A DNA stretch of 64,000 nt. Origin: Aulostomus chinensis. Its lineage: Eukaryota > Chordata > Actinopteri > Syngnathiformes > Aulostomidae. Position numbers and translations under genes: made by a program. The stretch lies in assembly GCA_037954235.1 (NCBI GenBank), contig JBBMOA010000017.1, positions 20,632,027 through 20,696,026 on the forward strand, in the 5' to 3' direction. The notes under the pieces are model-generated. The model was not told where the DNA came from and searched no databases. It saw nothing but the letters and a program-made list of their open reading frames with translations. This document shows positions 48,401-60,240 of the stretch, in pieces. Numbering within the stretch: position 1 is the stretch's first letter; every line of letters starts with the position of its first letter.

Positions 48401-49244
48401 CTAAGTAAAATTATCCACCAAAAAAGTTGGTGAGGTTCTAATGTGGACACCGTAAATCAATACTGAGGTCATGGCGACAGGCCTGAATGGAGCCAGGTAA
48501 AGAAAAGACAACAATATCCACATGAAACTGCACAAGATTCATTTGAGACCTGAGAACAGTTGCAAGGAAAACAGTAGACATCATTTGTGCTCAACAGCCG
48601 TTGAGCCCCGTTCTCCTATTCTGGCTACTGAATGGGCTCATTCAGTAAATTACCTTTAAACGGGGCTGCAGACATTAAGTCACGGCCGCCTATTAATCCA
48701 AGTCAAGCTTTAAATACACAGAACATAATATCAAATCTTTGACCCCAACAGGCTGGAAGTGAATACATAGAATCAGCTTATTCATACCCACCTCTACAAT
48801 GCTGCGCAGGTCCTTGACATACATGCGCTCCGTCTCAATGATCTCCATGACAACACGGTCCACATAGGTCAGCTTTGGGTTTGGTGCCATGGCGTCGGTG
48901 ACGACAGGCGAAGCAGGGAAGTGAAGTATTTCAGCACTTGTCTTCCTGTTTGAGGTGGTGTTGTTGTTATTCCACTGGCTGCTGAACACCCTAGGTTCCA
49001 GCTGTCCCCGCCAGTGGACCCTGGTGCCTGCGAGGGCAGGACTGTTGTCCCCCGTCAGCTCTACAGTGCTATCAGCTGGGCTCAGTTCCAAATCTATGTC
49101 CTCTTCACTTGGTATGGGTGGGGTGCTGGAGGAAGGAAGGGCCACGGTGCTCCCAAAAAGACTGTGACTATCCCGCGACGAGCCGGAAGAGAGAGTGGAC
49201 ACCAGGCTCACAGGACGTTCCCCGTCCACGTCCGGTGGCTCCAT
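35191..49244 (-). CDS. plekhg3: PLEKHG3, DH-PH Rho guanine-nucleotide exchange factor, 16 coding exons, 1344 aa
   Basis: Minus strand exons: 49244-48792, 45465-45365, 43512-43443, 43357-43311, 43219-43069, 42915-42784, 42358-42176, 42054-41962, 41851-41765, 41680-41650, 41439-41338, 39759-39749, 39393-39001, 38281-38165, 37336-35920, 35837-35191; total 4035 nt, every phase consistent. The DH domain (about residues 125-305) includes TYVDRVVMEIIETERMYV, LRSIVEDYLGHIID, RPEQVCALFGNIEDIYEF, SYLLKPVQRILKYHLLLQ and AWYINDMKRKHEHAV. The PH domain (about 320-440) includes LLINWKGPDLTTYGELVLEG, LFLFEKMLLITKKRGEHYVY and EEKRLWAHHIKRLILE. Downstream: SPERLKR, 15 Glu, QVADFASSVLAAISCWHYRA, VLDQASVIAECFISSLSRRS, RRESLSYIPAGLVRNLSR, and LVKSLREKFQSLS at the end; all are PLEKHG3 blocks. 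In mammals it activates Rac1/Cdc42 and binds actin in polarised cells. Exons 12 (11 nt) and 14 are the least certain. The start may lie further upstream, because the frame stays open to the acceptor at 49255. Confidence 0.92.
37420..37475. repeat. Perfect 24-bp inverted repeat with 8-nt loop
   Basis: Left arm 37420-37443 begins AGCAGCCAAGAT; right arm 37452-37475 is its exact reverse complement; the spacer is AGACATTG. It lies in a plekhg3 intron, with the near arm ending 84 nt upstream of the acceptor of the exon starting at 37336. Confidence 0.97.
37802..37825. repeat. (TG)n microsatellite
   Basis: About 12 TG units in the plekhg3 intron between 37337 and 38164. Confidence 0.9.
38165..38281 (-). 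other. plekhg3: Probable lineage-variable exon of plekhg3 (39 codons)
   Basis: Bounded by acceptor TTCTTCCAG and donor GTACTT, open throughout, phase 0 on both sides. The peptide is charged and Glu-rich (DDQSRDAAELNTTERQEAE...). It has no clear human counterpart, and skipping it would keep the frame, so it could be alternative. Confidence 0.55.
39124..39168 (-). repeat. plekhg3: GAG repeat encoding 15 Glu in plekhg3
   Basis: Fourteen GAG codons and one GAA on the minus strand, in frame within exon 39393-39001, just before the conserved VADFASSVLAA block. Human PLEKHG3 also has acidic runs here. Confidence 0.92.
39749..39759 (-). other. plekhg3: 11-nt microexon of plekhg3
   Basis: CTGTGTTGAAG lies between acceptor TCCATGCAG and donor GTAAGAGC on the minus strand. 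The upstream exon (41439-41338) ends in phase 1 and the downstream exon (39393) begins in phase 0; 11 nt converts one into the other. The joined protein GRRRS-AVL-KHADSEG lines up with the human stretch GRRQSEPTKH. I saw no other exon candidate in the interval that fixes the phase. Confidence 0.68.
40442..41113. repeat. Compound (CA)n/(TA)n microsatellite, about 670 bp
   Basis: Alternating blocks of CA, TA and CACG-TA units fill the plekhg3 intron between 41337 and 39760. It produces large spurious ORFs on both strands (Tyr/Ile/His/Thr or Cys/Val/Tyr). These are not genes. Confidence 0.97.
42364..42418. repeat. (GC)n(AC)n microsatellite at a plekhg3 splice acceptor
   Basis: On the minus strand this reads (TG)n then (CG)n, then CATGCAG and the exon that opens the PH domain (starts at 42358). 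There is almost no pyrimidine tract between the repeat and the AG. Confidence 0.93.
43513..45364 (-). other. plekhg3 intron 2
   Basis: A 1.85-kb phase-2 intron, AT-rich, with no recognised exon, RNA or repeat family; only simple A-runs. Confidence 0.65.
45466..48791 (-). other. plekhg3 intron 1 of the coding region
   Basis: A 3.3-kb phase-0 intron with a short CACA/CGCG tract near 46000-46028. No other feature recognised. Confidence 0.65.
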
Positions 49245-49248
49245 GCAT
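49168..49248 (-). other. plekhg3: Overlapping out-of-frame ATG at the plekhg3 start
   Basis: The sequence ATGCATGG places an ATG 4 nt before the assigned start. It opens a 26-codon reading frame ending TAG at 49170-49168, inside the main coding exon. It would act as an overlapping uORF if translation really starts in this exon. Confidence 0.4.
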
Positions 49249-49603
49249 AGCCGGCTGAAACAGTGAGGGCCTGAGTCAGTGTTTGCCTGGTCATGTTCTC
49301 TGGCGCAGAGGGGCGAGGACAACTGAGGATATTCTGATAGGTGAGAAGAATACACACAGAAAGTAGGTCAGTACTTGAGTATTGAAAGACTTCAACACCT
49401 TAAGGCCACCTTTTCAGAGGCTGACTGTTTCGCTTTCGTAAGAAATTATGTATCTCGTAGAGAAATTAAGCCAATGCAAGAGAGAATATATGCAGCAGGC
49501 TTTCACTTGTGGCTCCTGTGCAGCTGCATGAAAGATTTAACCAAAAAAACAAGCAACCGAGGTGCAAAAGGTTAGTAAAACAGTGCAGCCCCACGCATTA
49601 TTC

Positions 49604-49638
49604 ATTACTGTATGTCTTCATTGATGACATACAGTAAT
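49604..49638. repeat. Perfect 13-bp inverted repeat
   Basis: Arms ATTACTGTATGTC and GACATACAGTAAT flank a 9-nt loop, about 350 bp upstream of the first plekhg3 coding exon. Confidence 0.9.
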
Positions 49639-50669
49639 CTGGGGTACAAGAAAAAAAACACTTTTAAAAAAGTCAGTGGTCTGGAACTTTTGAGTAAATA
49701 TATTCTGCACATGCTCCAGTTACGTTGAGCAGACTACCATTCAGAAATGAATAAAAGGCTGTTCAGAAGAGGAGTTCCACTCGCTGGCTGAGACAACAAG
49801 AGGTTTCACAGTAAAAGCTCAAATCATTACTGACATAGCCTAATTACAAAGCTGCATATTCTTTGGAAAACCAAGCCATTTCCTCTTGTTCTCCGGACTG
49901 CTGACGGCCTAACCTTGGAAAAACAGAGAGCGGGAAAAACTGATGAGATGAAAAAAGAAAAAAAAAATGGAAAAAATCCAGGAGGTTTGTTTATATGACT
50001 TTATTGGGCTACATTTAAATTTAAGAGAAATGGAATCCATATTCTGTTTCACATCCTTCCTGGCCAGATGGGGAATTTTCCTAAATATATGAAGTCATGG
50101 CGGTGTGAGAATGGCGTACTGAGTGGCCACTGTGCAGAGAGCTCCATTTCCTGAAGCATTTGAGGGGCAAAGAGGTCAAAACCATTTTGCCAAGAGGTTC
50201 TGTCATGTAATTTGACTTCAGACTAATAAACTGGATTGCATGAGGCACACTCGATCATTAAGCAAAACATTAAGTGAAATGATTCAGGTAAAGGGTACTG
50301 CCAAGAGGGGATGGGGAGCATAATTTGCTGTTGATAGCCCACAGATGTTGCTTGAAATACACTCCACTGCTCCACGACTGACAAGTGCAGGCATATACAG
50401 TATAAGTTCATTGGATGTGCATCATCAGTCTGCAGCCCACGTCTGATGACACAAAACGTATGCTCAATCGAGAGAGTATTCAGGCTGATGGATGTACTAA
50501 CACACTTGACTCATCTCCCATGTACCCTCCGTGGAATGAATTATGCTTAAGAAGCCGAATATTTCACATAAGAACATGGAAATCACTCAAAAACAGTGAT
50601 TTATGACATTTGGAAAATTGTTTGACATGACAGCTGGATGATGAGGTTCAAACTACCTTCCAGTTTCTT

Positions 50670-50671
<2 letters not shown>

Positions 50672-50716
<45 letters not shown>
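50672..50716. repeat. (CA)n microsatellite
   Basis: Uninterrupted CA run followed by a short C-run. Confidence 0.95.
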
Positions 50717-50718
<2 letters not shown>

Positions 50719-53700
50719 CCCCTCTGGCACCCTCAAACTTTCCATGAGTCACTACTGAGCTCATGAGGATCTCGTTCATGCTGCACTACTCGCTCTGCGA
50801 TCCACAGCAAGACGTCCAAACAACACAGTTCCCATACGAAACCTCACTGGGAGAAATAGATGAGCTGGCAAGCAGGAGCTGACCACTAGAGAAAACTCTG
50901 TTTACGCTCCGTGACAAATCACAGGGTTGATGGTGTAAAGGGAGTGTAGTGGTGAGCTATTACACTTACTAAACCGCAATGAATTAGAACGAGGCATCTG
51001 CTTCCTTTGCCCCTCCTGCCTTTACTTTTGGTTTTTCAGCTCTGGCAGATGAAGCTGGCTTCCTCCTCGCTTCTCTTCCTCCCACCCAATATTCCTCTGT
51101 AATAAAGCTGCAGATTGTAGTGGACGCCAAGTCAAAGGGAGGAGAGGGACCAGCACAATGAAGGCTACAGACTAAATGAACACCACATTGGCACTGTTTT
51201 GTCACTCTGAGGAGCCAAGGGCTGAAATCCATCACAGACAAATGTGAATATTTGCCAGTGATTTTTCTCTCCTCTCAACATACGAAATAATTAACACCAT
51301 TATCACAGAGACAGCACAGATGAGTGTCTGGTCCTCCTCGGAGCTAAAGTCTCTGCAGCATCTGCAAACATTTCTCAGAAATCTCTGAGGGATCTGCAGC
51401 CACAGCGGCCAGGCCGTGCCCACTTCTGTGCCACCGTGTTGTCAGATGTGGACAAATGCAAACTGCCTGGTATTAAATGAATCCTTAAATTTAGTCTAAA
51501 ACATGCAGTGAAGGCATAAAAGTGGATAAAAGAAGAGAGCATAGCTAGCCAGTGACGTCAGCTGTTGGTTTGTGGACTTGTGTTTTGAACCCTGAAGTTT
51601 GGCATTTTTGGCAGACAGATCCTGGTTTTCAGGAACCGTCAGCTGTGGTGGAGCGTCTCTATCTGGACTGGACTCAACACCATCATTGTGGCCACTTGAC
51701 AATCCCAAGATATCCACGCCATAAAGCACTACTTTATTGTCTACTTCACTCTCAATGGGACTATAATTTAGAAAATTAACATTGTGCTTTATTGAAGGCT
51801 TGAAACAAGTGGCTGAGACCATGACCTCATTATGAAATTGTTGGCTGAGGTAATAAATCAAGTGAGAAGACTTTTATACAATCTGACCTCTTATTCTTGT
51901 TCCCTGCTGGCTATTATTAAGAATGAAAGTTGAGGGTACTTCCTCGTGTGTGTTTATCTTGTCCAGTATCCATGTATCCTCTGCATGGTGTCATATTTGA
52001 AATTTGATCAATTTGTCTGTACTTTACAATCACTGCATTCCATCTTGTTGATTTCCTAAGTTTGACAGATGTCTCCTTGATGAAAAGTTATGATTGGACA
52101 CATTGACGAACCGTCTTCTCACTTCCAATTTTTCCCCACTTCAAGTAAAACTGTTCAAAACAAGCACGGCTCTCTTAACCGCTTCAGCACCAAATCATCA
52201 TGGTTATCATCATCTTTTTTTTTTTGAAGGAAAAAAAGCTCTTGGAATTCTAACCTTCATGGACAAAATGCCAGAGGTGTTTTTCAATAACTGGGGGGGA
52301 AAAAAGTCTCTAAGACTACCGACAAGTAAAAGTTCAGTACAAAAATGTACTCGTGTTTAAAAAACAACAACCCTTGTCTGTGTTTACAGCACAGCAATGA
52401 CTGTTCTTTAAGGAACAACCGTCCTGTAAACACTGGAACAGGAGGTATTTTTCAAATGTCTAAAAATGCCACCTGGCAGAATAATTAGAAAGGTGAACAG
52501 AGCCAGGAAAAGTCTGCGCTTCCTGCATCTGTCACGTGCCCTAAGACTTTGACCAGAATTTACATATTTAAATTTACTCACAACAACTCACTCTCTTGCG
52601 TGCTCTTTCCTTCAAAACAGCTCACTGGACTGACCTGTTAAATTATATCTTACGCAGCAGCGTTGTGGAGACAGTGTCGCTCAGTTAAATATACGGTCCA
52701 CAACAAAAATGTCCATTTAAGCCGTAGATTTTCACATTCATTCACACTCTACAATTTCACAAAGTATACGCTCTAAACCAAACACTCTCCTTTGTTTAAG
52801 CACTGCAGTCCTACAGCGTTAACTCGCAGATAAAACCATTAACCAGGTCAAGGCTACAGAAAGAGAATAGTATTGGACTAGATTTCAGACAGACCCTTAA
52901 CCCTAATCACTCAAACCAGTTTCTCAAAGTCTGGTCTGTCTCAGTGAAAACACCTTTAGTCGTACACGGTGGCACAGAGACGATGTGATACTTCATGGAT
53001 TACATGCGATCAGCTGTACATGAACAGATTAGTAATGTTACTAGAAAAATGCCTGGAATTCAAATAACAACTACAACAACAACAAATCTCCCAACACTTC
53101 ATTGTGATTCTTTGAATTCCAGTTTCCTGGCCGTTAAGCCGAGGTTAACATTTACAGACAAAGGCGTGCTAATGCTGCAAGCATGACCTTCCCCTTTCTT
53201 TTGTTGCGTCGCTGAAACCAAATCCCCTGGACAGTAGTTCTCTTTAATTTAGTTCTACTAATACAACGAGATACCGTGTATATTTTTGTGACTACACAAG
53301 GGTTTCAACTGCCGGTTCAGGGCCGCTCACATGATGAGAAAGTGCATGCTTCAGTCTGATGCGTCGCTGAAGGGCTCAGTGAGTAATCAGTCTAGAACTA
53401 ATAATGTAAAGTCTACACTTGTTCCCATTTAAGTCAGAGCTTATCATACAGCTAACAAAGCAGACAGTTCATAAACTGTTCCGTCTCTGACATCACGGTT
53501 GCATGACTGACATGTGGCTCCTAATAAGGAGGTGCCAGAGATGAGCAGAAACACTGAAATGAATACTCCAGCACCTGGTTATTAACTTTTCTTTAAGGCA
53601 CAGGAATGACAGAAATGATCCCCATCTGTTTGACTTTGCTGCTTTGTGGGACACAAAGAATTCCTTTATATAGAAGATTTTCTAGCACAACAATTTTTAG

Positions 53701-56700
53701 CTTGCCTGCTTAATAGAAGAGACATCTCAGCAGGAGCCACGAATGTTCTAATCCACTGACATGAGCTGGCACATATCGGAGCAGCAAATATTTCCACATA
53801 AATAATAGCATGTTCTCGGGAGGAACGATAAGCCACGGCATGTAGCTATGACGTTTGTTGTTGGTTGCAAAATCCTGTGATGATACGTTTTCTCATCACT
53901 TCTAGTGAACCAGCCTCAGCGCAGATGCGTGATTCCACACCTGTCCTTTCTCCACCATCTGTTTATGTGCCTGGCTTCAACACAAACGCAAAGGTAAATC
54001 AAGCCAGATGCAAACTAAGGATTTCACTTATGTTAGGTTTGGAAAGATTTCTTTACCCCCCACAAAGATGATCATAGCACTGTAATTCAATCATTATAAT
54101 GAGGCAGTCCTTGCGTACCTGTACGAACAGCGCCGAAAATGAAATTCATCCACTAAACTGTGAAGCCTGAGAAGACAAGGTGTCAAAGTCCAGGTCGCCT
54201 GCCTCCAATCCTTCCACCAGACTCTTATTATGATGAATGATGAGTGAGCACCACATTTGGTGGAGAGCTTCCCGGCAAGACACACCTTTATGGTGATTTG
54301 TTGCTGATCATACTAGGACCCCAAGTCAAGCTTCATTCAACGTTGAAGCATGCAATGGCACATGAGTCAATAAACCCGAGCTTCTGCTGAATTTTCTTCT
54401 GCACCATCCCGTCTGACCTTTGGAATGTTGTTTTCTAATCAAATCAGGGGCAAAGAAACAGGAACAGCATGGCCCAAGTCAATGGACAGCATGCAAATCC
54501 TACTTCTGAGCGTGACTTCAAGTCAGAAGGACTTGCTCCTGACAGCTGGTTACAGAGGCCAATCAGAAGCACCTCGTCTCCTCTAAACTATTCGCTACCG
54601 TGGGCAAGCCTGTCAGCTACATCAGTGTCGAGCATTTTTCTAAGCATAGAAAATAAATATTAGAAGTAAAAGTGATGACACTGACGTCCCATTATCCAAC
54701 AGGGGAAAAAAAACATGCCCTTGCTTGCAACGTTAGCAGCCCGTCACAAAGCCGCTCCTGCTTGATTCACACTGACTCATTCGTCAGTCTGCGATGAATT
54801 TGAAGCCAGTGGACAGTGAATCACATCTGAAGTCACCTTGTGATATTCCTCACACCTCTCACACGCAAGTGCATGATCCATGATAGTAAAAGTGTAATAT
54901 TTTGTTATAATGTTTTAATGCTCACATTAAAAGCATCTGTGGAGATAATAACTTACTCCACAGGAATCTGGCTCTGTCAAACGCCATTTCTATACCTTTA
55001 ACAGAAATCACTTTAACAAGCGTCTGCAGCGACTGAGGTCCTTTCAATAAACTTCATCGGCTGGAGCACATTCTTGCGGTCTTTCCATCTGTTTCCCTTT
55101 ACTGTCCCTGAAAAGAGTGATTATTTAGTGGAGATTCCCACCAGCCATAACGACAACTTTCACTTCCCACATTAAAGCATGAAACAAGGTAGAAAATACT
55201 TCTTCCTGGTTGGCTGATTTGTAAGGTCATTCACAGGCAAGGAAAATAAACCCCTTATCTTTCTGAGCCAAAGACACAGTGTGGGACCCTGATTTCCTTA
55301 TTGGTTAAAGACAGAATCATGTTTTGTGCCACATCTCTTAGCCCCTCCACCACACTTTGAACTTCCTCCTTCAACACCCCCCCAAAACAAACTCTCAGCT
55401 CCTCCCCCAGTGGTTGTCGGGAGACAGGGAAGTAGTTATTTACTGAGCCGTATGGGAAAAACTCCTCCCCACCTGGTAATGGCGAATGGCTGCCCAGGGG
55501 GCAAGGAGGCACAAGCATGGAGGGCGTTTGACCATTATCAAACAGCATGAGTCAAAAAAAAACCTGGTGATTAGACGCTGAGCCTGATGGCCTGGACTGA
55601 TTCCTTATCCCTTGATGGAAAGAATTTAGGTCACTTGAAGGAATTTCTGCTTTGCACAGCCTTTATGTGCAGACGTAACATTTTGTTTAAACTACACCTG
55701 CCTTTTTTTTTTCCCACAAGGACATTTAAATGCCATGTTAATAATTAGCTTTAAGGTGGGTAAATAAACAGAGGCTGAGCACACGCACATGCACACACTG
55801 AACCTGCATTCCACGCTGACAGTCAAGGTCAAACTGCTGTGCCGGGAAGCTCGAGGAATTCTGGTGTTTAAAAGTAAAAACTAACTGCGCTTTGTTCAGT
55901 CTGTGACATTCACTCATTTACCGGGTAGCGTTAATCATCCTGACATTTTTGTAAACTGTGACATTTTTTAGATTCCAGAAATGATTGAGTACAAAGTATT
56001 GATTACCTATAAAATCTGGACAGAATCTGGTCAACGTCTTCAAAACAATATCTATCTTTTTTTCAATCTAAAATATTCAACATTGAGAGGTCAAATGTAG
56101 GATGGAAGGAAGAATTAAAGAGTGTCACGTTTCAAAGAGGGAGACTTGTCAAAGAACTAAAAGGACTTCTTAAAAAGCTCATATTTAATCCTATAAACAT
56201 CTCTTGTGCTCGACCCAGGCTCTTAGAGGATCCAGCCGTGCCAACTGACCTCAGTGTATAGGCATGTGATGATCCACTTAGAACCCCCCTCCCCACTACC
56301 CCCCCCCCCCCCCCCCCCCCAAGCCCTTCAGGCACAAGCACACAACCAGGCCTCGGATCCATTCAAAATTCCCATTTCCTCCGGACAACACACAGCATCT
56401 GGGCCTGATGGAGGCCAGAGGTGTGAGTCTATTGTTAACTTTACTACCAGTTTGTCAGTCTACAAGCACACACTGCCACCCTGTTAGCACCTCCCCAGAG
56501 TCCACACAGGCTGGTGGCGGGACAGATGTGTGAAGTGTGGAGCGGACGAGGGCTTCATTTACCTCACATCAAGCTGTTTATCTCGTGTATCCCCACAAAG
56601 GGTGTGATGATGTTTTCCAGGAACCATTCTCAACACTTCCTGCCTCACTGCACACAGACGATAGATGAGCAAAGTTGCCATTGGTAGCTAACATATTTGC

Positions 56701-59700
56701 CTTTTATTCAAATTACAGAAGAAAGATTAAATTTATTGGCTTAATGCAGTAATAAATCCCAAAAGTACTAATTCCATAAAGCATCCTATGCAGCGCCATT
56801 TAAAAATGGCAAGCCCATTACTCAGTTCTAACACTGTGTACTTACTTGCATCCCTTGCACGACTGCATACAAAATGTCGAGTGAATGCTAAGTGTTATGG
56901 AGGAAGCTGATACAGAGTTTTATTGATTCAAATGGGTTCCGTTAGAGGCCATCTCACAGGAACACGAAAGCAGAGAGCCTGTAACTAATGTGGGTAATCC
57001 AGCGGAAGAACTCTATAGGAGGAATGCCATTGTAGGGGGCTGTAAAATGATTTACAATGAAAGAAATTCTTCTGAGAAGAGAACCAGAGTCTGAGCCAGA
57101 CAAAGAAATTAAATACAGTGAATGCAGGGTTGTATAAAGCCCACTACAATAGTGGGCATGTTATGTAAGGATTTATATCAACACAGTAGCTGAGAGTACA
57201 ATGTGAAGTTTCAGAGAGTGACAGTGCGCGACTTGATAATTTTGCTGAACAGGAGCTTCACCTGAGGCTGTCTGTGATTTAACGCTACAGGCAATTAAGC
57301 AGTGAAAGAGTTCCAGTCCAGGAGCTCCATTAAGAAGCCCACTCAGAGACGCAGCCATCCCTGCCATCATCCATCTATGTGCACAAGCCAATGCCCACTG
57401 GGCTGGAAAAGCTGCAGAGAAAGGAGATCCGCCCGTCCCCCAGAACCCCTTTAATGCTATAGATTCTGCGCACACAGCGACATTCCTGCCAGGGGCAAAG
57501 AAGATCAGAGGGAGTCCTTATCTTCAGTCTCTGACGCGCAGAGATTCCACAGTGACATTGAGAATAGAGATGTAAAGATACCACACTTTCCTGACGAATG
57601 CCAATTGTGACACCTGAACTTACGTATTGCTTGACAAATAAGCCGGCATGGATGTAACATGTCATCATTGTTGTGTGATGGGTTTCGGGTTAAAACCTTT
57701 ATTAAAAAAAACAAAACACAGATAGGACAGAATCGCAGTCACTGCAGCCCTCTAGACTACACCCTTGATACTGAACACGTCACTGTTTTATTGGTGGAAT
57801 TTTCCGATGTGGAATATCACCACATTCCTAATGTTTGCTAGCTCCCTCCGACTAACTTTACCTACTTTGAATCGGTTCTTCTTCGCAGCTCTAAAACCGT
57901 GCATGGAAGCACAGCACATATTCTGTTTTGGAGCAGCGAAGAAGAAGAATTGATTTCCTGTATGTGATATTAGTCAGAGATGGCTGAGTGAACAGGGATG
58001 TGGCAGGGTGTCTATTCAGCATTCACACTGTAAATCATGCGGTATGAGATCAGTTCCTAGACCCGAGCACTCGCAGGTACTGTGTTTTTAGCTCGTATCT
58101 GGGACACTTCCTGGGATCATAACAACTCAACTTAAGGACAACCCTCTCGTTCTCCATCCTGTCTGCCAAGTCATGGGGCAGGTTTGGCAAGACTGGCACC
58201 AGCATGAAGCCCTGATTAACAATAACAGTCATGCCATACATTAACTACATTTCTGCCACTGCGTTGTAAATATAGTCATATCACCCAACAGTACTTTGAT
58301 CAGAAATACTTGATTTACGTTGGATTCCACAGAGAGAGCCTGCCGCTAAACTAGTCAATGCACCTTTTGTTCATCTTTCTGACCCTCAAGAGCAACCAGA
58401 GCTGGACAGCTTCCTCCTGCCAAATGACAACATCCAATCATCATCTTGCATTGATGCGGCATTACTGGCTGCACCGCATCATCATGACCTTCCATCTACA
58501 GCTGGGGTAACTTCACTTCCTAACTGTTAAAGGGTGTTTTGTCACACCAAAAGAGGTTTTGTTACAAGACATCTGAGCTGAAAATGAGCTGTGAGTATGT
58601 CTAGGTAGGCCAGAGTGGCCTTTTGATGAAATGGAGAGACAAATTTTCCTGAGGGTGGCACAAGTCTCCCCAAGCCAAAAGCCTCTTCTGGCCGAAGCTG
58701 AACAGAAAGGACAGGCGCAGAGGAAAAAAGGGAACCATTGACACATGGGTAATCTTCAGCCAAGAGGAAGCCCTGCGCCAAATGTGCTCAGTGGAGAGGA
58801 GAGGAGGTGTGGGGGTTGAGGGACAGAACAGGCAAACAGATACAAAGAGGCCCTGTGTCAAGGCTGGGGCTTCAGCGCTGTAGATAACGAACACTAAAAC
58901 AATATGTAATTTGACTGGCCCCCAGCACACAAGGTCAGCACTACTGGACAGGCTGGCCATCTTAGCCGTCTGTGATTCTGACATGTTTTGGTTTGATGTG
59001 CAAGTCCACCAATGTTTCAGCTGTATCGGGGGGGGGGGGGGGGGGGGGTTGGCCAAGCTCCACAGCCACACAAAGAGCCTCTCTGCCAGCCAGGACTGTA
59101 GGAGGAGAGTTCATTGCGCTCTCAGTTCTCCCTCTTTATATTTCCTCTATTGTTCCACTTCCAGCATTTTTTCCATTTACTTCTCCTGCGTTATGTTGGT
59201 GCACTGTCCTGAGTAACCAGATATAGCAGCAGGAATATGAAAAGCTCTGTGCCACTGGTAAACTCATTGGCAGCTATAATAAGAGCCAGGGCTGTAACAA
59301 ATATTACTCCAGTGATCTTACCTTCCCCCATTGGGCCCTGGTGGAGAGCAGAATGGGACCCCTCTGGCATGGCACTCAGGCCTGTGGAGCTGACAAAACA
59401 AAACATAAAGGGTCAAAGAGGGCCTTGAAGCATATAAATCACTGCAGTGTTGATCTTTCTCAGTGTGTTCTTCTTATAAAACATTCTGACTGCAAGTTAG
59501 TCTCATTTTTTTGTCAAGTAACACAAGCTTCTTTTACCAGCCGACTGAAGCCAGGAGAGCTCGCGACAGTCTAAAGGTCTTACTGTATATAAAGGAGGAA
59601 ATTCCTCCCATTCCCCCGCTCACTGCTCTGGGGTAACTCTTGCCAGCCACTGAGCAATGTAAAGTATAGCCAGGGTGAGGTATGCAGGCACAACTGTGAT

Positions 59701-59814
59701 ATGAGCTCATGGCTAATCGGGAGAGAAAGAGCACGCGAGGATGACATGACAGCACTACCCCTCAGCAGGAAGCGACGCTGAAGAGTTTCAGCAGCTACAA
59801 AGCAAATGTGAGAA

Positions 59815-60240
59815 GATTCGAGATAGAGGCTGACTAATTAGTTTATCTGATTTTTTTTTGTACATTTATCAGAATCTTTTTTTTTTTTTTTTAAATGCAA
59901 TTGCCAACAAACAAAACTTTTATTTAAAAATGTGCTACTCTGGCGCTGCTGCGGGCTCTCTTTCTCTTGATTTTTACTCCATAAAACTTCAGGGAGCAAT
60001 TTGATCCATTGTGCTAATGGGAGCTCCGCGCACTTCTTGATTTAAGACAACGCTGAAAACTTACCTCCCAATTACACGTGCTTAAAAGCAGAACACAATC
60101 TTCTGTTGGGGATTGTGTTATTCTGAAAGTTATATGCATACGTGTATCGGCTAAAAATATTGGTTATCTGTCTCCTTGATTACTAATAATCAGTACCGGC
60201 CCCGAAAAAAAAAAATATATAGGTCAGTCCACGATTTGAG
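59815..60240. mobile_element. Possible degenerate non-autonomous DNA transposon
   Basis: Left end ATAGAGGCTGACTAATTAG with a T-run; right end AATCAGTACCGGCCCCG with an A-run and TATAGGTCAGTCC. The ends are loosely inverted copies (AGGCTGAC versus GGACTGACC). The right part has ATCGGCTAAAAATATTGGTTAT, like the CCGATA-type repeats of percomorph fish. No transposase remains. Confidence 0.35.
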
